A stretch of DNA of 64,000 nucleotides from Caballeronia fortuita (GCF_001544835.2 NZ_FCNX02000001.1:620001-684000); one strand, 5' to 3'. Numbered from the stretch's first letter, positions 47,701 through 57,852 are shown. Made by a program: numbers and translations. Notes: a model not told the origin generated them from the sequence alone.

Positions 47701-48831
47701 CAGCGTCTTGGCAACGACGTGTTGAAGAAGATCGTCAAGAAGCAGACGGCTCAGCCGCCCGCGACGGTCGGCAAGCCGCCGGTCGTGACGCAGGTGATCC
47801 ACTTCGTCAACAAGAAGATGCCGGGCAATCTGCCGAAGAAGACGGCGCGCGCGCTGCTGGATATCGAGGACAACAAAATCGTCCCGATCATCCGCAATCC
47901 GCAGACGACCACCGTCGATTCGGAAGCCGTGTTCTATTTCCCGGGCTGCGGCTCGGAACGTCTCTTCTCGCAAGTCGGGCTCGCGACGCAGGCCATGCTA
48001 TGGGAAGCGGGCGTGCAGACGGTGCTGCCGCCGGGCTATCTGTGCTGTGGCTATCCGCAGCGCGGCTCGGGCCAGTATGACAAGGCCGAGAAGATCGTGA
48101 CGGACAACCGCGTGTTGTTCCACCGCGTCGCGAATACGCTGAACTATCTCGACATCAAGACTGTCGTGGTGTCGTGCGGAACGTGCTACGACCAGCTCGC
48201 GGGCTATGAATTCGAAAAGATCTTCCCGGGCTGCCGGATCATCGATATTCACGAGTTCCTGCTCGAAAAGAACATGAAGCTCGACGGCGTGACCGGCACG
48301 CGCTACATGTACCACGATCCGTGTCACTCGCCGATCAAGACGATGGACCCGGTCAAGCTCGTCAACGATCTGATGGGTTCGCAGAACGACGGCTACAAGA
48401 TCGAGAAGAACGATCGATGCTGCGGCGAGTCGGGCACGCTGGCGGTCACGCGTCCGGACATCTCGACGCAGGTGCGCTTTCGCAAGGAAGAAGAGATCCG
48501 CAAGGGCGCGGCCAAGCTGCGTGGCATTCCGCTCGTCGCGGAAGCGGGCGCGAACGCGATCAACATCGCGAATGCGTCGGCGGGCGCGGCGGGCGCGCAG
48601 CCCGGTTCGGTGCTGAAGGCCGGCGACGGTCCGCAGACCAACGGCGCGGACGTGAAAATCCTGACGAGCTGCCCGTCCTGTCTGCAAGGTCTGTCGCGCT
48701 ACAACGAGGACGCCAACGTCGAGGCGGACTATATCGTCGTGGAAATGGCGCGCAAGGTGCTCGGCGAGAACTGGATGGAACAGTACGTCGAACGCGCGAA
48801 CAATGGCGGTATCGAGCGCGTGCTGGTGTAA
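44737..48831 (+). CDS. FAD/Fe-S oxidoreductase fusion (DUF3683, Dld/GlpC-like)
   Basis: A 1364-residue fusion. Order: an N-terminal DUF3683-type region (1-190), an FAD-binding-4 domain (about 195-370, with [19 protein letters not shown]), a FAD-oxidase C-terminal domain (including [15 protein letters not shown] and [14 protein letters not shown]), two 4Fe-4S motifs [11 protein letters not shown] (C858 region) and [12 protein letters not shown] (C920 region), and two CCG domains ([10 protein letters not shown] at 1071; HDPCHS at 1196 with DRCCGESG). It joins in one chain what glycolate or D-lactate oxidase systems (GlcD plus GlpC/GlcF) split, so oxidation of a 2-hydroxyacid with quinone as acceptor is inferred. 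Substrate unknown. The longer 5' frame is not used. Confidence 0.9.
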   Translation: MNAPQAFDPNGAHAALALDTEPRLREIPYNYTSFSDREIVMRLLGDEAWAVLDELRNERRTGRSARMLYEVLGDIWVVRRNPYLQDDLLDNPKRRALLVEALNHRLAEIEKRRSADLTAHSDEAGSRERAGRVQLLVAAARRAVDDFAAEFGRMADLRRRASRVLGKQTQKDNIKFDGLSRVAHVTDATDWRVEYPFVVLTPDTEAEIAGLIKACFELGLTVIPRGGGTGYTGGAIPLTPFSAVINTEKLEQLGPVEMTDLPGVDHKVATIFSGAGVVTRRVTEAAEQAGFVFAVDPTSLDASCVGGNVAMNAGGKKAVLWGTALDNLAWWRMVDPEGNWLEITRLDHNCGKIHDVGVARFRLDWFDGNRPPGEKLLRTENLDIAGRTFRKEGLGKDVTDKFLAGLPGVQKEGCDGLITSARWILHKMPAHTRTVCLEFFGQARDAIPSIVEIKDYLFETSKQGGAILAGLEHLDERYLRAVGYATKSKRNAFPKMVLIGDIVGNDADAVAAATSEVVRMANGKSGEGFVAVNAEARKRFWLDRSRTAAIAKHTNAFKINEDVVIPLNRMGEYTDGIERINIELSIKNKLQLVDALEAFFRTGKLPLGKTDDANEIPSAELLEDRVTQALDLLKRVRERWTFVGDMLDMSLREAQHYLVTLGYEGLAEKFADRVDIQPDANVFHVAQDRTVRISWKQEIRAELRQIFNGGEFKPILDEAQAIHKQVLRGRVFVALHMHAGDGNVHTNIPVNSDNYAMLQDAHHAVARIMKLARSLDGVISGEHGIGITKLEFLTDDEISGFRAYKQRVDPHGRFNKGKLFDGADLRNAYTPSFGLMGYESIIMQQSDIGAISESIKDCLRCGKCKPVCATHVPRANLLYSPRNKILATSLLVEAFLYEEQTRRGVSIKHWDEFNDVADHCTVCHKCATPCPVKIDFGDVSMNMRNLLRKMGKKKFNAGNAAGMFFLNATNPQTINLARNVMMGFGYKAQRLGNDVLKKIVKKQTAQPPATVGKPPVVTQVIHFVNKKMPGNLPKKTARALLDIEDNKIVPIIRNPQTTTVDSEAVFYFPGCGSERLFSQVGLATQAMLWEAGVQTVLPPGYLCCGYPQRGSGQYDKAEKIVTDNRVLFHRVANTLNYLDIKTVVVSCGTCYDQLAGYEFEKIFPGCRIIDIHEFLLEKNMKLDGVTGTRYMYHDPCHSPIKTMDPVKLVNDLMGSQNDGYKIEKNDRCCGESGTLAVTRPDISTQVRFRKEEEIRKGAAKLRGIPLVAEAGANAINIANASAGAAGAQPGSVLKAGDGPQTNGADVKILTSCPSCLQGLSRYNEDANVEADYIVVEMARKVLGENWMEQYVERANNGGIERVLV

Positions 48832-48868
48832 TAGCGAAATCGGGGTTTTGATTCGCTAGAGGTATGAG

Positions 48869-49303
48869 ATGGACTGTGTGTTTTGCCGTGAAGACGGCGG
48901 CGAAGTGCTGTGGTCGGACGACGCGTTGCGCGTCGTCCTTGCCGATGAGCCCGACTGGCCGGGCTTGTGCCGTGTGATCTGGGGCGCGCATGTCGCCGAA
49001 ATGTCCGATTTGCCGGATGGCGACCGCGCGCGCGTGATGACCGCGGTCAATGGCGTGGAGCGCGCAATGCGCCGCGTGCTCGTGCCGGAGAAGATCAATC
49101 TGGCAAGTCTCGGCAATCAGGTACCGCACGTTCACTGGCACGTCATCCCGCGCTTCTCCAACGATTCCCGCTTTCCTCTGCCGATCTGGGCGCCGCGCCA
49201 GCGCACGGTGTCCGAATCGCAGCTATCGAAGCGCCGGGCGCAGGCCACGCTCTTGCGCGAGCAGGTGCGCAACGAGCTGAACCAGTCGTTCGGACATCAA
49301 TAA
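48869..49303 (+). CDS. HIT-family protein
   Basis: A 144-residue histidine-triad nucleotide-binding protein, with the motif HVHWHVIPR and an N-terminal CVFCREDGG cysteine pair. Family members hydrolyse dinucleoside polyphosphates or AMP-amides; the substrate here is unknown. It sits 37 bp after the oxidoreductase gene and 9 bp before the DUF971 gene. Confidence 0.92.
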   Translation: MDCVFCREDGGEVLWSDDALRVVLADEPDWPGLCRVIWGAHVAEMSDLPDGDRARVMTAVNGVERAMRRVLVPEKINLASLGNQVPHVHWHVIPRFSNDSRFPLPIWAPRQRTVSESQLSKRRAQATLLREQVRNELNQSFGHQ

Positions 49304-49312
49304 GGCAAGACC

Positions 49313-49720
49313 ATGAGCGGACTCACTTCCACGACGCCGATTCCTACCGGCGTCGTCGTGCATTCGAAATCGCGCCTGCTGGAACTGCAGTATGGCGGCG
49401 AGTCGTATCGCGTTCCCTTCGAGCTGCTGCGCGTCTATTCGCCTTCCGCCGAAGTGCAGGGCCACGGCCCGGGACAGGAAACGCTGCAAACGGGCAAGCG
49501 CGAGGTGACGATCATCGGCGTCGATCCGGTCGGGCACTACGCGTTGCAACTGAATTTTTCGGACGGTCACAATACGGGAATCTATTCCTGGGACATCCTT
49601 CACGACCTTGCCACGCGACAAGACGAGCTGTGGCGCGACTATCTGTCGAAACTGGAAGCCGCGGGCGTGGACCGCGACACGCCGATGGCCGCGAAACCGT
49701 CCGGCGGACACTGTCATTGA
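49313..49720 (+). CDS. DUF971 (GBBH-like N-terminal) domain protein
   Basis: A 135-residue protein made of one DUF971 domain: it contains SRLLELQYGGESYRVPFELL, RVYSPSAEVQGHG and NFSDGHNTGIYSWDIL. The domain is shared with gamma-butyrobetaine hydroxylase N-termini and with proteins linked to Fe-S or ubiquinone functions. It lies upstream of ubiE, as in many beta-proteobacteria, but the role is not known. Confidence 0.9.
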   Translation: MSGLTSTTPIPTGVVVHSKSRLLELQYGGESYRVPFELLRVYSPSAEVQGHGPGQETLQTGKREVTIIGVDPVGHYALQLNFSDGHNTGIYSWDILHDLATRQDELWRDYLSKLEAAGVDRDTPMAAKPSGGHCH

Positions 49721-49804
49721 GCATCAGGGCTGCGGCATAAGGCCGCATACCCGGCGCGACTATTGCGCAGACATAGAACGAACAACAGGCGAGGAATACG
49801 CGCG

Positions 49805-50536
49805 ATGAGCAAGACCCACTTCGGATACGAAACGGTCGACGAGCAGGACAAGGCGAAGAAGGTGGCGGGCGTGTTTCACTCCGTCGCGGGCAACTACGAC
49901 TTGATGAACGACCTGATGTCCGGCGGACTGCATCGGATCTGGAAGCACTTCACGATCGGGCAGGCGAAAGTGCGGCCGGGCTACAAGGTGCTGGATATTG
50001 CGGGCGGGACGGGCGATCTGGCGATGGCCTTCGCCAGGCAGGCGGGCGAAACGGGTGAAGTCTGGCATACGGACATCAACGAATCGATGCTGCGCGTCGG
50101 GCGCGATCGTCTTATCGACAAGGGTGTGCTGACGCCCGCGTTGCTTTGCGACGCCGAGAAGATCCCGTTCCCCGACAATTATTTCAATTTGGTTACGGTT
50201 GCTTTCGGTTTGCGTAACATGACGCACAAGGATCGCGCGCTGGCGGAGATGACGCGCGTGCTGAAGCCGGGCGGCAAGCTCCTCGTGCTGGAGTTCTCGA
50301 AAGTGTGGGAGCCGCTAAAGAAGCCGTACGATATCTACAGTTTCAAGATTTTGCCGTGGCTTGGCGAAAAAGTGGCAAAAGACGCGGAGAGCTATCGGTA
50401 TCTGGCCGAATCCATCCGCATGCACCCGGACCAGGAAACTCTGAAAACGATGATGGAACAAGCGGGCCTGGATCGAGTCGAATATTACAATTTGTCAGGT
50501 GGCGTGGTAGCGTTACACGTCGGGACAAAATTTTGA
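49805..50536 (+). CDS. ubiE: Ubiquinone/menaquinone C-methyltransferase UbiE
   Basis: SAM-dependent C-methyltransferase of ubiquinone (and menaquinone) biosynthesis. The 243-residue protein has [20 protein letters not shown] near the N-terminus, the SAM motif [16 protein letters not shown] and the UbiE/COQ5 signature [20 protein letters not shown]. The ATG at 49805 lies after GCGAGGAAT. ubiJ and ubiB follow with a Tim44-like gene in between. Confidence 0.97.
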   Translation: MSKTHFGYETVDEQDKAKKVAGVFHSVAGNYDLMNDLMSGGLHRIWKHFTIGQAKVRPGYKVLDIAGGTGDLAMAFARQAGETGEVWHTDINESMLRVGRDRLIDKGVLTPALLCDAEKIPFPDNYFNLVTVAFGLRNMTHKDRALAEMTRVLKPGGKLLVLEFSKVWEPLKKPYDIYSFKILPWLGEKVAKDAESYRYLAESIRMHPDQETLKTMMEQAGLDRVEYYNLSGGVVALHVGTKF

Positions 50537-50561
50537 TGTTCCACTCACTAAAGGATTCGAT

Positions 50562-51569
50562 ATGTTCGATTCGCGCAAACCCCAACCCCGGGGTTTCCTG
50601 AACTCAATATTCAGGAAGGCCGGAATCTTGGCGCTGGCTGGCGTTATTGCGGCTGGCGCAATCTTCGCGGAAACGGCGGAAGCCAAGCGCATGGGCGGCG
50701 GACGCAGCATGGGCCGGCAGTCGGCCACGGCGACGCAGCAGCATCAGGCAACGCCGCCGTCGCAGTCTCAGTCGATGCAGCAGAACAACGCCACGGCGCA
50801 GCGGGCGCAACCCGCGCCGGCCGCGCCCGCGGCCGCGCAGCCCGCGCGAAACCGCTGGCTCGGACCGATCGCCGGCCTCGCAGCCGGTCTGGGCATCGCG
50901 GCGCTGTTGTCGCACTTCGGGCTGGGCGAAGCCTTCGCCGGCGCGATGGCCAACATGATCATGATCGCGTTGATCGTGCTCGCGGCCGTCATGCTGTTCC
51001 GCTTCATCATGCGCAAGCGTCAGGGCGGCAACACGCCCGCGTATGCCGCCGCCGGTTCGGCTGCGGGATCGCCGTACGGTGCGGCCGCGCGCCAGAGCCT
51101 GAATCAGGAACCGCCGCAGATGCCGCAGCAGCCGACCGGTTTCGGCGCGAACTACATCGAATCGCCGGCGACGCAATCGGTCGCGAATCCGAACGTGCCG
51201 GCGGGCTTCGACACCGATGCTTTCGTGCGTAACGCAAAGGTCTACTTCGTGCGTCTGCAGGACGCGTGGGATCGCGGCAACGTCAACGACATCCGCGAGT
51301 TCACGACGCCGGAAATGTTCGCCGAAGTGAAACTCGACGTCGACGCACGCGGCAGCGCGCCGAACCGCACGGACGTCGTGCAGCTCAACGCCGATCTGCT
51401 CGGCGTCGAGGATCGCGCGGCCGAGTATCTCGCGAGCGTGCGCTTCCACGGCCTCATCCGCGAGTCGGAGGGCGCGGCGGCGGAGCCGTTCGTCGAGGTC
51501 TGGAACCTGTCGAAGCAAAAGGCCGGCAACGAAGGCTGGCTGCTGGCCGGCATCCAGCAGGTCAGTTGA
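50562..51569 (+). CDS. Tim44-like domain membrane protein
   Basis: A 335-residue protein: an N-terminal hydrophobic segment (AGILALAGVIAAGAIFAETA), a Gln/Ala/Pro-rich low-complexity linker, a second hydrophobic pair (about 100-150, LAAGLGIAALLSHFGLGEAF then MIMIALIVLAAVMLFRFIM), a further linker, and a C-terminal Tim44-like domain (about 205-335; FVRNAKVYFVRLQDAWDRGN). Bacterial Tim44-domain proteins are known, but not with the mitochondrial import role. It interrupts the ubiE-ubiJ-ubiB run here, so a membrane role is likely but the link to ubiquinone is unproven. Confidence 0.88.
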   Translation: MFDSRKPQPRGFLNSIFRKAGILALAGVIAAGAIFAETAEAKRMGGGRSMGRQSATATQQHQATPPSQSQSMQQNNATAQRAQPAPAAPAAAQPARNRWLGPIAGLAAGLGIAALLSHFGLGEAFAGAMANMIMIALIVLAAVMLFRFIMRKRQGGNTPAYAAAGSAAGSPYGAAARQSLNQEPPQMPQQPTGFGANYIESPATQSVANPNVPAGFDTDAFVRNAKVYFVRLQDAWDRGNVNDIREFTTPEMFAEVKLDVDARGSAPNRTDVVQLNADLLGVEDRAAEYLASVRFHGLIRESEGAAAEPFVEVWNLSKQKAGNEGWLLAGIQQVS

Positions 51570-51576
51570 GCGTGAC

Positions 51577-51604
51577 GGCGCCTTGGCCGAGTGGCCAGGG
51601 CGCC
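51577..51604. repeat. 12-bp stem hairpin downstream of the Tim44 gene
   Basis: GGCGCCTTGGCC-GAGT-GGCCAGGGCGCC forms a 12-bp stem with a single G-T wobble, starting 8 bp after the Tim44 stop. It is the first of three consecutive hairpins in this gap. Confidence 0.75.
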
Positions 51605-51645
51605 GGCAGCCGCCGGTGTGATCGGCGGTTGCGAAGGTAGAATGG

Positions 51646-51679
51646 AAACCCGCGCGGGAGCGTCTCGCGCGGGTTTTTT
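51646..51679 (+). terminator. Terminator-like hairpin directly before ubiJ
   Basis: AAACCCGCGCG, a 9-base loop and CGCGCGGGTTTTTT make a strong intrinsic terminator 13 bp before the ubiJ start. It should close the ubiE-Tim44 message, which raises the question of how ubiJ is transcribed. Confidence 0.85.
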
Positions 51680-51692
51680 CATCTCATAGCCG

Positions 51693-52409
51693 ATGACGAA
51701 CGCAGACGAATCCGCCCGTCCCGCAGCAAATCCCGCCCTGAAGACCGCGTCCAGCGGATTTTCGGCCGCCGTGAACCATCTGCTCGTGCGCGAGCCGTGG
51801 GCGCTCGAACGGCTGAAGCCATACGCGGGCAAGCGCGTGAAGCTGTCGTGCAAGCCGGTTTCGATTGCGCTCGTCGTGCAGCCGGACGGTCTCTTCGCGG
51901 CGACCACCGAGGCGCAAGCCGGCGAATTCGACGTGACCATCGCCGTGCCGCTCGACGCGCTGCCCGCGTTCCTGCAAGGCGGTCAGGCGGCGGTGATGAA
52001 GCACGTGCGCATCGAAGGCGACGCAGAATTCGCGACGACGCTCGCGAAGCTCGCAGAGCATCTGCGCTGGGATCCGGAAGAGGATCTTGCGCGCGTGATC
52101 GGCGACGCGCCCGCGCATCGCGTCGGACGCATCGCGCGGGCGGCGCAGGAGCAGGCGCAGCGCACCGGACGCAATCTGCTGGACACCGTCACCGAATATT
52201 TTCTCGACGAACGCCCGCAACTCGTGCGCAAGAGCGCGCTGGACGCGTTCAACGCCGAGCTGTCGAAAGCGCGCGATGCGCTCGCGCGCGTCGAGAAGCG
52301 CATCGAAAGAGTAGAGCGGCAAGTCGGGCAGCAAACCGAACAATCCCGGCCGGCGAGCGGCGCCTCAGCGCGATCCGGCGGCGAGTCTGTGCGCGACTCG
52401 CACGAATAA
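51693..52409 (+). CDS. ubiJ: Ubiquinone biosynthesis accessory factor UbiJ (SCP2 domain)
   Basis: A 238-residue protein with an N-terminal SCP2 sterol-carrier-like domain (about 25-130, with [20 protein letters not shown]) and a C-terminal helical part (about 175-215, [20 protein letters not shown], coiled-coil-like). UbiJ is a lipid-binding accessory of the Ubi complex in E. coli, encoded between ubiE and ubiB, as here. Start context is poor: a terminator ends 13 bp upstream and no clear Shine-Dalgarno is visible. Confidence 0.9.
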   Translation: MTNADESARPAANPALKTASSGFSAAVNHLLVREPWALERLKPYAGKRVKLSCKPVSIALVVQPDGLFAATTEAQAGEFDVTIAVPLDALPAFLQGGQAAVMKHVRIEGDAEFATTLAKLAEHLRWDPEEDLARVIGDAPAHRVGRIARAAQEQAQRTGRNLLDTVTEYFLDERPQLVRKSALDAFNAELSKARDALARVEKRIERVERQVGQQTEQSRPASGASARSGGESVRDSHE

Positions 52410-52431
52410 CGAGCTGAAGCGAATTCGAACC

Positions 52432-54003
52432 ATGCGTTTTCTGCGTTTCCTCAAGATTTTTTTCACGATCGTCCGCTTCGGGCTCGATGAGCTGGTGATG
52501 AGCGGCATCAACGACCGCCGCGTGCGCTATCTCATGCGTATCACGACGTTCGGCCGCCGCTTCGACATCGAGCGCGGCATCCGGCTGCGGCTCGCGCTGG
52601 AAAGTCTCGGTCCGATCTTCGTGAAGTTCGGGCAGGTGTTGTCGACGCGGCGCGATCTGCTGCCCGTCGATGTCGCCGATGAACTCGCCAAACTCCAGGA
52701 TCAGGTGCCGCCGTTCGATTCGGCGGTGGCCGTGTCGATCATCGAGAAGTCGCTTGGCGCGCCCATCGATCAATTGTTCGACGATTTCGAGCGCGTGCCG
52801 GTGGCGAGCGCGTCGATCGCGCAGGTGCATTTCGCGAAGATCAAAAACGGCGAGCACGCGGGCAAGGCCGTCGCGGTGAAGGTGTTGCGTCCGGGCATGC
52901 TGCCGGTGATCGACTCCGACCTCGCGCTCCTGCGCGACGTCGCGACCTGGGCCGAGCGTCTCTGGGCGGATGGCCGTCGCCTGAAACCGCGCGAAGTGGT
53001 CGCGGAGTTCGACAAATACCTCCACGACGAACTCGACCTGATGCGCGAGGCCGCCAACGGCAGCCAGTTACGCCGCAACTTTTTAGGGCTCGACCTGCTG
53101 CTCGTGCCGGAAATGTACTGGGACCTGTCCGCGCCGACGGTGCTCGTCATGGAGCGCATGGTCGGCGTACCGATCAGCCAGGTTGGCACGTTGCGCGCGG
53201 CGGGCGTCGACATTCCGAAGCTCGCGCGCGAGGGCGTCGAGATCTTCTTCACGCAGGTGTTCCGCGACGGCTTCTTTCACGCCGACATGCACCCCGGCAA
53301 CATCCAGGTGAGCCTCGATCCGGCGACGTTCGGGCGTTATATCGCGCTGGATTTCGGCATCGTCGGGGCGCTGTCGGACTTCGACAAGAACTATCTCGCG
53401 CAGAATTTCCTCGCGTTCTTCAAGCGCGACTATCACCGCGTCGCGACGCTGCACCTCGAATCCGGCTGGGTGCCGCCGAGCACGCGCGTCGAAGAACTGG
53501 AAAGCGCGATTCGCGCGGTCTGCGAGCCGTATTTCGATCGCGCGCTGAAGGACATTTCGCTCGGCCAGGTGCTGATGCGGCTATTTTCGACGTCGCGCCG
53601 CTTCAACGTCGAGATTCAGCCGCAGCTCGTGCTGTTGCAGAAGACGATGCTCAACGTCGAAGGACTTGGCCGCTCGCTCGATCCGGAACTGGACTTGTGG
53701 AAAACGGCCAAGCCGTATCTCGAGCGCTGGATGAACGAGCAGATCGGCTGGCGCGGCTGGTACGAACGATTGCAGATGGAAGCGCCGCAGTGGAGCAAGA
53801 CGATTCCGCAACTGCCGCGGCTGATTCACCATATCCTCGCAGAGCATCACGACGCGCCGAAAAGCGGCAGCGACGAACTCATGCGCATGCTGCTCGCCGA
53901 GCAGAAGCGCACGAACCGGCTGCTGATCACGTTGCTCGTCGGCGGTCTCGTCGCGGTGGCGGGCGCGGGCGTCGTGATCGCGCAGTTCTGGCTTCATCCC
54001 TGA
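52432..54003 (+). CDS. ubiB: Ubiquinone biosynthesis protein kinase/ATPase UbiB
   Basis: A 523-residue ABC1/UbiB family protein needed for ubiquinone synthesis. It has the KxGQ region ([19 protein letters not shown], residues about 60-78), the alanine-rich AxAQVH loop ([12 protein letters not shown]), the catalytic region [11 protein letters not shown] with ALDFGIVG (the DFG-like motif), and C-terminal transmembrane helices ([19 protein letters not shown]). It follows ubiJ by 22 bp. Confidence 0.96.
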   Translation: MRFLRFLKIFFTIVRFGLDELVMSGINDRRVRYLMRITTFGRRFDIERGIRLRLALESLGPIFVKFGQVLSTRRDLLPVDVADELAKLQDQVPPFDSAVAVSIIEKSLGAPIDQLFDDFERVPVASASIAQVHFAKIKNGEHAGKAVAVKVLRPGMLPVIDSDLALLRDVATWAERLWADGRRLKPREVVAEFDKYLHDELDLMREAANGSQLRRNFLGLDLLLVPEMYWDLSAPTVLVMERMVGVPISQVGTLRAAGVDIPKLAREGVEIFFTQVFRDGFFHADMHPGNIQVSLDPATFGRYIALDFGIVGALSDFDKNYLAQNFLAFFKRDYHRVATLHLESGWVPPSTRVEELESAIRAVCEPYFDRALKDISLGQVLMRLFSTSRRFNVEIQPQLVLLQKTMLNVEGLGRSLDPELDLWKTAKPYLERWMNEQIGWRGWYERLQMEAPQWSKTIPQLPRLIHHILAEHHDAPKSGSDELMRMLLAEQKRTNRLLITLLVGGLVAVAGAGVVIAQFWLHP

Positions 54004-54014
54004 GGGCGCAAAAC

Positions 54015-54632
54015 ATGAGCGATCCGACCGATCCAGCCGTTCCCGAGTTCGAAAGCCGCGATCCGAATTCGCCGCGTTTCTGGGACGAGCGTTTCGGCCG
54101 TCGTTTCACGCCGTGGGATCAGGCCGGCGTGCCGGAGATGTTCACGCGCTTCGTCGAGTCGCGCGATGCGTGCAACGTGCTGATTCCCGGCTGCGGCAGC
54201 GCGTACGAAGCGCTGTATCTCGCCGAACGCGGCTGGCCGGTGCGCGCGATCGACTTCTCCGCAGCCGCGGTCGAGGCGGCGCGGGTGCAGCTCGGCGCGC
54301 ATGCGGGCCTTGTCGAAGAGGCCGACTTCTTTGCGTACGCGCCGCCTTTCTCACCGGGCTGGATCTACGAACGCGCCTTTCTCTGCGCGCTGCCGAAAAG
54401 CCGCTGGCAGGACTACGCCAGCCGGATGGCCGCGCTGCTGAAGCCGGGCGCGCTGCTCGCGGGCTTCTTCTTCATCGGATCGACGCCAAAAGGGCCGCCT
54501 TTCGGAATCGAGCGCGACGAACTGGACGCGCTGTTGTCGCCACGGTTCGAACTGATCGAGGACCGCGAGGTGACCGGCTCGATTCCTGTGTTCGCGGGCC
54601 GCGAGCGTTGGATGACATGGCGTCGAATCTGA
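54015..54632 (+). CDS. TPMT-family SAM-dependent methyltransferase
   Basis: A 205-residue methyltransferase of the thiopurine S-methyltransferase type. Landmarks are WDERFGRRFTPWDQAGVPEM, the SAM loop VLIPGCGSAYEALYLAERGW, and YERAFLCALPKSRWQDYASR. The natural substrate is unknown; bacterial homologues act on selenium or tellurium compounds, thiols or thiopurines. It starts 11 bp after ubiB. Confidence 0.85.
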   Translation: MSDPTDPAVPEFESRDPNSPRFWDERFGRRFTPWDQAGVPEMFTRFVESRDACNVLIPGCGSAYEALYLAERGWPVRAIDFSAAAVEAARVQLGAHAGLVEEADFFAYAPPFSPGWIYERAFLCALPKSRWQDYASRMAALLKPGALLAGFFFIGSTPKGPPFGIERDELDALLSPRFELIEDREVTGSIPVFAGRERWMTWRRI

Positions 54633-54732
54633 GCCGCGCGGCTTGAAATCGACCCGCCGCGCCCTGAAATACCGCGGCATCGATCTCGTGCCGGGAAATC
54701 CCGAAAATCGCGGGTCGATAATGGTTTGCGGC

Positions 54733-54738
54733 TATAAT
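54733..54738 (+). promoter_or_regulatory. Candidate -10 upstream of the FmdB gene
   Basis: TATAAT, preceded by GCGGC, lies about 44 bp before the FmdB start and in a 150-bp gap after the methyltransferase gene. No good -35 is seen at 16-18 bp, so it is a weak-to-moderate promoter candidate for the fmdB-DUF502-aspS run. Confidence 0.4.
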
Positions 54739-54782
54739 TCAAGGCTTTGCAAGCGTCGACAGATAATCGTAGGAAGAGTGCC

Positions 54783-55148
54783 ATGCCGATTTACGCGTAC
54801 CGTTGCGCCGACTGCGGCCACGAAAAAGACGTGCTTCAAAAATTGAGCGATGCACCGCTCACGCAATGTCCCGCCTGCGGGAAGGACGCTTTCTCGAAGC
54901 AGGTGACCGCCGCCGGATTCCAGTTGAAGGGTTCGGGCTGGTATGTCACCGATTTTCGCGGCGGCAATAATAACGGCGCATCGAACAAGGCAGCCACGCC
55001 GGACGCGCCGGCGGCGAAATCGGACGATGCTTCTTCCGCCAGTTCCGGCAACTCGAATTCGGGCGAAAGCGCGGCGCCGGCGAGCACGTCGTCGTCGGAC
55101 AGTGCCAAGCCTGCCGCCGGTACGTCCGCAACGCCGGGCGCCGCCTGA
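54783..55148 (+). CDS. FmdB-family zinc-ribbon protein
   Basis: A 121-residue small protein with an N-terminal zinc ribbon: MPIYAYRCADCGHEKDVLQ then TQCPACGKDAFSKQVTAAGF, giving CxxC ... CxxC ligands. The rest is a disordered Ala/Ser/Pro tail. The FmdB family is often called a regulatory protein from its first context with amidase genes, but its role is unknown. It lies upstream of DUF502 and aspS, the usual Burkholderiales order. Confidence 0.92.
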   Translation: MPIYAYRCADCGHEKDVLQKLSDAPLTQCPACGKDAFSKQVTAAGFQLKGSGWYVTDFRGGNNNGASNKAATPDAPAAKSDDASSASSGNSNSGESAAPASTSSSDSAKPAAGTSATPGAA

Positions 55149-55296
55149 AACGCAAGACGGCCGGCACGTCCGGCCGCGTATTACGCCGATGCGTCACGCC
55201 GATGACCTCGTCGACCGCGCTCAACCGGGCGCGGCCCGCCTGCCAAGCCGAATCTCCCACGCAGTCGAGAGCCGGCGCAGCCTTCGCCCCGTGTAA

Positions 55297-55959
55297 ATGA
55301 CGACGAAAAAGACTACGCTGAAATCCGTTTTCCTCACCGGCCTGCTCGTGCTGGTCCCGCTCGCGATCACCCTCTGGGTGCTCGGGCTCGTGATCGGCAC
55401 GATGGACCAGACGCTGCTCCTGCTGCCGCAATCGTGGCAGCCCGAACGCGTCGTCGGTTTCCATCTGCCGGGCGTGGGCGCGGTGCTGACGCTCGCGTTC
55501 ATTTTCATCGTCGGGCTGTTGACGCAGAACTTCGTCGGCCAGAAGCTCGTGAAATGGTGGGACGCCATCCTGCGTCACATTCCGGTGGTCGGTCCGCTGT
55601 ACACCAGTGTGAAACAGGTGTCGGACACGTTGCTCTCGTCGAGCGGCAACGCGTTCCGCAAGGCGCTCCTGATCGAATATCCGCGCAAGGGCTCATACAC
55701 TATCGGCTTTCTGACGGGCATTCCGGGCGGCGACGTGCTGAATCATCTGGACGAGGAGCACGTGAGCGTCTATGTGCCGACGACGCCGAATCCGACGTCC
55801 GGCTTCTTCCTGATGATGCCGAAAAGCGAAGTCGTCGAACTGGACATGACCGTCGACGCCGCACTGAAGTACATCGTCTCGATGGGCGTGGTCGCCCCAG
55901 CGCCGAGCGCGCCGTCCACGGTCGCGCCAGCCCGCCGCCCCACCGAGCCGCCGATGTAA
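55297..55959 (+). CDS. DUF502 inner-membrane protein
   Basis: A 220-residue membrane protein with two hydrophobic helices (SVFLTGLLVLVPLAITLWVLG, as residues about 9-29 in part; AVLTLAFIFIVGLLTQNFVG) followed by a soluble domain with VVGPLYTSVKQVSDTLLSSS and the conserved PTTPNPTSGFFLMMPKSEV. Its function is unknown. It is between fmdB and aspS. Confidence 0.92.
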   Translation: MTTKKTTLKSVFLTGLLVLVPLAITLWVLGLVIGTMDQTLLLLPQSWQPERVVGFHLPGVGAVLTLAFIFIVGLLTQNFVGQKLVKWWDAILRHIPVVGPLYTSVKQVSDTLLSSSGNAFRKALLIEYPRKGSYTIGFLTGIPGGDVLNHLDEEHVSVYVPTTPNPTSGFFLMMPKSEVVELDMTVDAALKYIVSMGVVAPAPSAPSTVAPARRPTEPPM

Positions 55960-56049
55960 TGCCGGCGCGCGCACACCGTGAGTCAGCCGAACGAGAGCCT
56001 GACCCGACGCGCGAGCCGTTGATTAACGAACAACGAAAGACACAACATC

Positions 56050-57852
56050 ATGTCGATGCGATCTGAATACTGCGGTCTGGTGACCGAGGCCCGTCTGGGC
56101 GAAACCGTTTCGCTGTGCGGCTGGGTGCATCGCCGCCGCGATCACGGCGGCGTTATCTTCATCGACCTGCGCGATCGCGAAGGCCTCGTTCAGGTCGTCT
56201 GCGACCCCGACCGCGCCGAAATGTTCAAGATCGCCGAAGGCGTGCGCAACGAGTTCTGCGTGCGGGTCGTGGGCGTCGTGCGCAATCGTCCGGAAGGCAC
56301 GGTCAACACGAACCTCACGAGCGGCAAGATCGAAGTGCTGTGCCACGAGCTCGTGGTGCTGAACGCGTCGGTGACGCCGCCGTTCCAGCTCGACGACGAC
56401 AACCTGTCGGAAACCACGCGCCTCACGCATCGCGTTCTGGACCTGCGCCGTCCGCAGATGCAGAAGAATCTGCGCCTGCGCTATCGCGTCGCGATGGAAG
56501 TGCGCAAGTATCTCGACGCGCAAGGCTTCATCGACATCGAAACGCCGATGCTGACGAAGAGCACGCCGGAAGGCGCGCGCGATTACCTCGTGCCGTCGCG
56601 CGTGAACGCGGGCCAGTTCTTCGCGCTGCCGCAGTCGCCGCAGTTGTTCAAGCAATTGCTGATGGTCGCGAACTTCGACCGTTACTACCAGATCACCAAG
56701 TGCTTCCGCGACGAAGACCTGCGCGCCGACCGCCAGCCGGAATTCACGCAGATCGACTGCGAAACCTCGTTCCTGACGGAGCAGGAAATCCGCGATCTGT
56801 TCGAAGCGATGATCCAGCACGTCTTCAAGGAGACGATGGACGTCGAGCTGCCCGCGAAATTCCCGGTCATGCTGTATTCGGAAGCGATGCGCCGTTTCGG
56901 TTCGGACAAGCCCGACCTGCGCGTGAAGCTCGAATTCGCCGACCTGACGGACGCCGTGAAGGACGTCGACTTCAAGGTGTTCTCGATGCCGGCGAACTCG
57001 AAGGACGGCCGTGTCGCGGCGCTGCGCGTGCCGAAGGGCGGCGAGCTGTCGCGCGGTGATATCGACGGTTACACGGAATTCGTGCGTATCTACGGCGCGA
57101 AGGGTCTCGCGTGGATCAAGGTCAACGACAAGACCCGTGGCCGCGACGGTCTGCAAAGCCCGATCGTCAAGAACCTGCATGACGCGGCGCTCGCGGCGAT
57201 CATGGAGCGCACGGCGGCGGAAGACGGCGACATCATCTTCTTCGCGGCGGATCGCGCGAAGGTCGTGAACGACAGCCTCGGCGCGCTGCGCCTGAAGATC
57301 GGCCATTCGGAATTCGGCAAGGCGAACGGCCTGCTCGAAACCGGCTGGAAGCCGCTGTGGGTCATCGACTTCCCGATGTTCGAGTACGACGAGGAAGAGA
57401 ACCGTTTCGTGGCCGCGCATCACCCGTTCACGAGCCCGAAGGACGAGCATCTCGAATACCTCGAAACCGATCCGGGCCGCTGCCTCGCCAAGGCATACGA
57501 CATGGTGCTGAACGGCTGGGAAATCGGCGGCGGTTCGGTGCGTATCTTCCAGGAAGACGTGCAGAGCAAGGTGTTCCGCGCGCTGAAGATCGGCGCCGAG
57601 GAAGCGCGTCTGAAGTTCGGCTTTCTGCTCGACGCGTTGCAGTACGGCGCGCCGCCGCACGGCGGCATCGCGTTCGGTCTGGACCGTATCGTCACGCTGA
57701 TGTCGGGCGCCGATTCGATCCGCGACACCATCGCCTTCCCGAAGACGCAGCGCGCGCAGGACTTGCTCACGCAGGCGCCGAGCGAAGTGGACGAGCGCCA
57801 GTTGCGCGAACTGCACATCCGTCTGCGTCAGCCGGAACAGAAGGCGCAGTAA
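56050..57852 (+). CDS. aspS: Aspartyl-tRNA synthetase
   Basis: Class II aminoacyl-tRNA synthetase for Asp; many bacteria with this bacterial-type enzyme also charge tRNA-Asn, depending on the presence of gatCAB. The 600-residue protein has an N-terminal OB anticodon-binding domain, motif 2 ([20 protein letters not shown]), a GAD insertion domain in the middle (about 290-420) and motif 3 ([14 protein letters not shown]). A T-rich terminator follows. Confidence 0.97.
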   Translation: MSMRSEYCGLVTEARLGETVSLCGWVHRRRDHGGVIFIDLRDREGLVQVVCDPDRAEMFKIAEGVRNEFCVRVVGVVRNRPEGTVNTNLTSGKIEVLCHELVVLNASVTPPFQLDDDNLSETTRLTHRVLDLRRPQMQKNLRLRYRVAMEVRKYLDAQGFIDIETPMLTKSTPEGARDYLVPSRVNAGQFFALPQSPQLFKQLLMVANFDRYYQITKCFRDEDLRADRQPEFTQIDCETSFLTEQEIRDLFEAMIQHVFKETMDVELPAKFPVMLYSEAMRRFGSDKPDLRVKLEFADLTDAVKDVDFKVFSMPANSKDGRVAALRVPKGGELSRGDIDGYTEFVRIYGAKGLAWIKVNDKTRGRDGLQSPIVKNLHDAALAAIMERTAAEDGDIIFFAADRAKVVNDSLGALRLKIGHSEFGKANGLLETGWKPLWVIDFPMFEYDEEENRFVAAHHPFTSPKDEHLEYLETDPGRCLAKAYDMVLNGWEIGGGSVRIFQEDVQSKVFRALKIGAEEARLKFGFLLDALQYGAPPHGGIAFGLDRIVTLMSGADSIRDTIAFPKTQRAQDLLTQAPSEVDERQLRELHIRLRQPEQKAQ

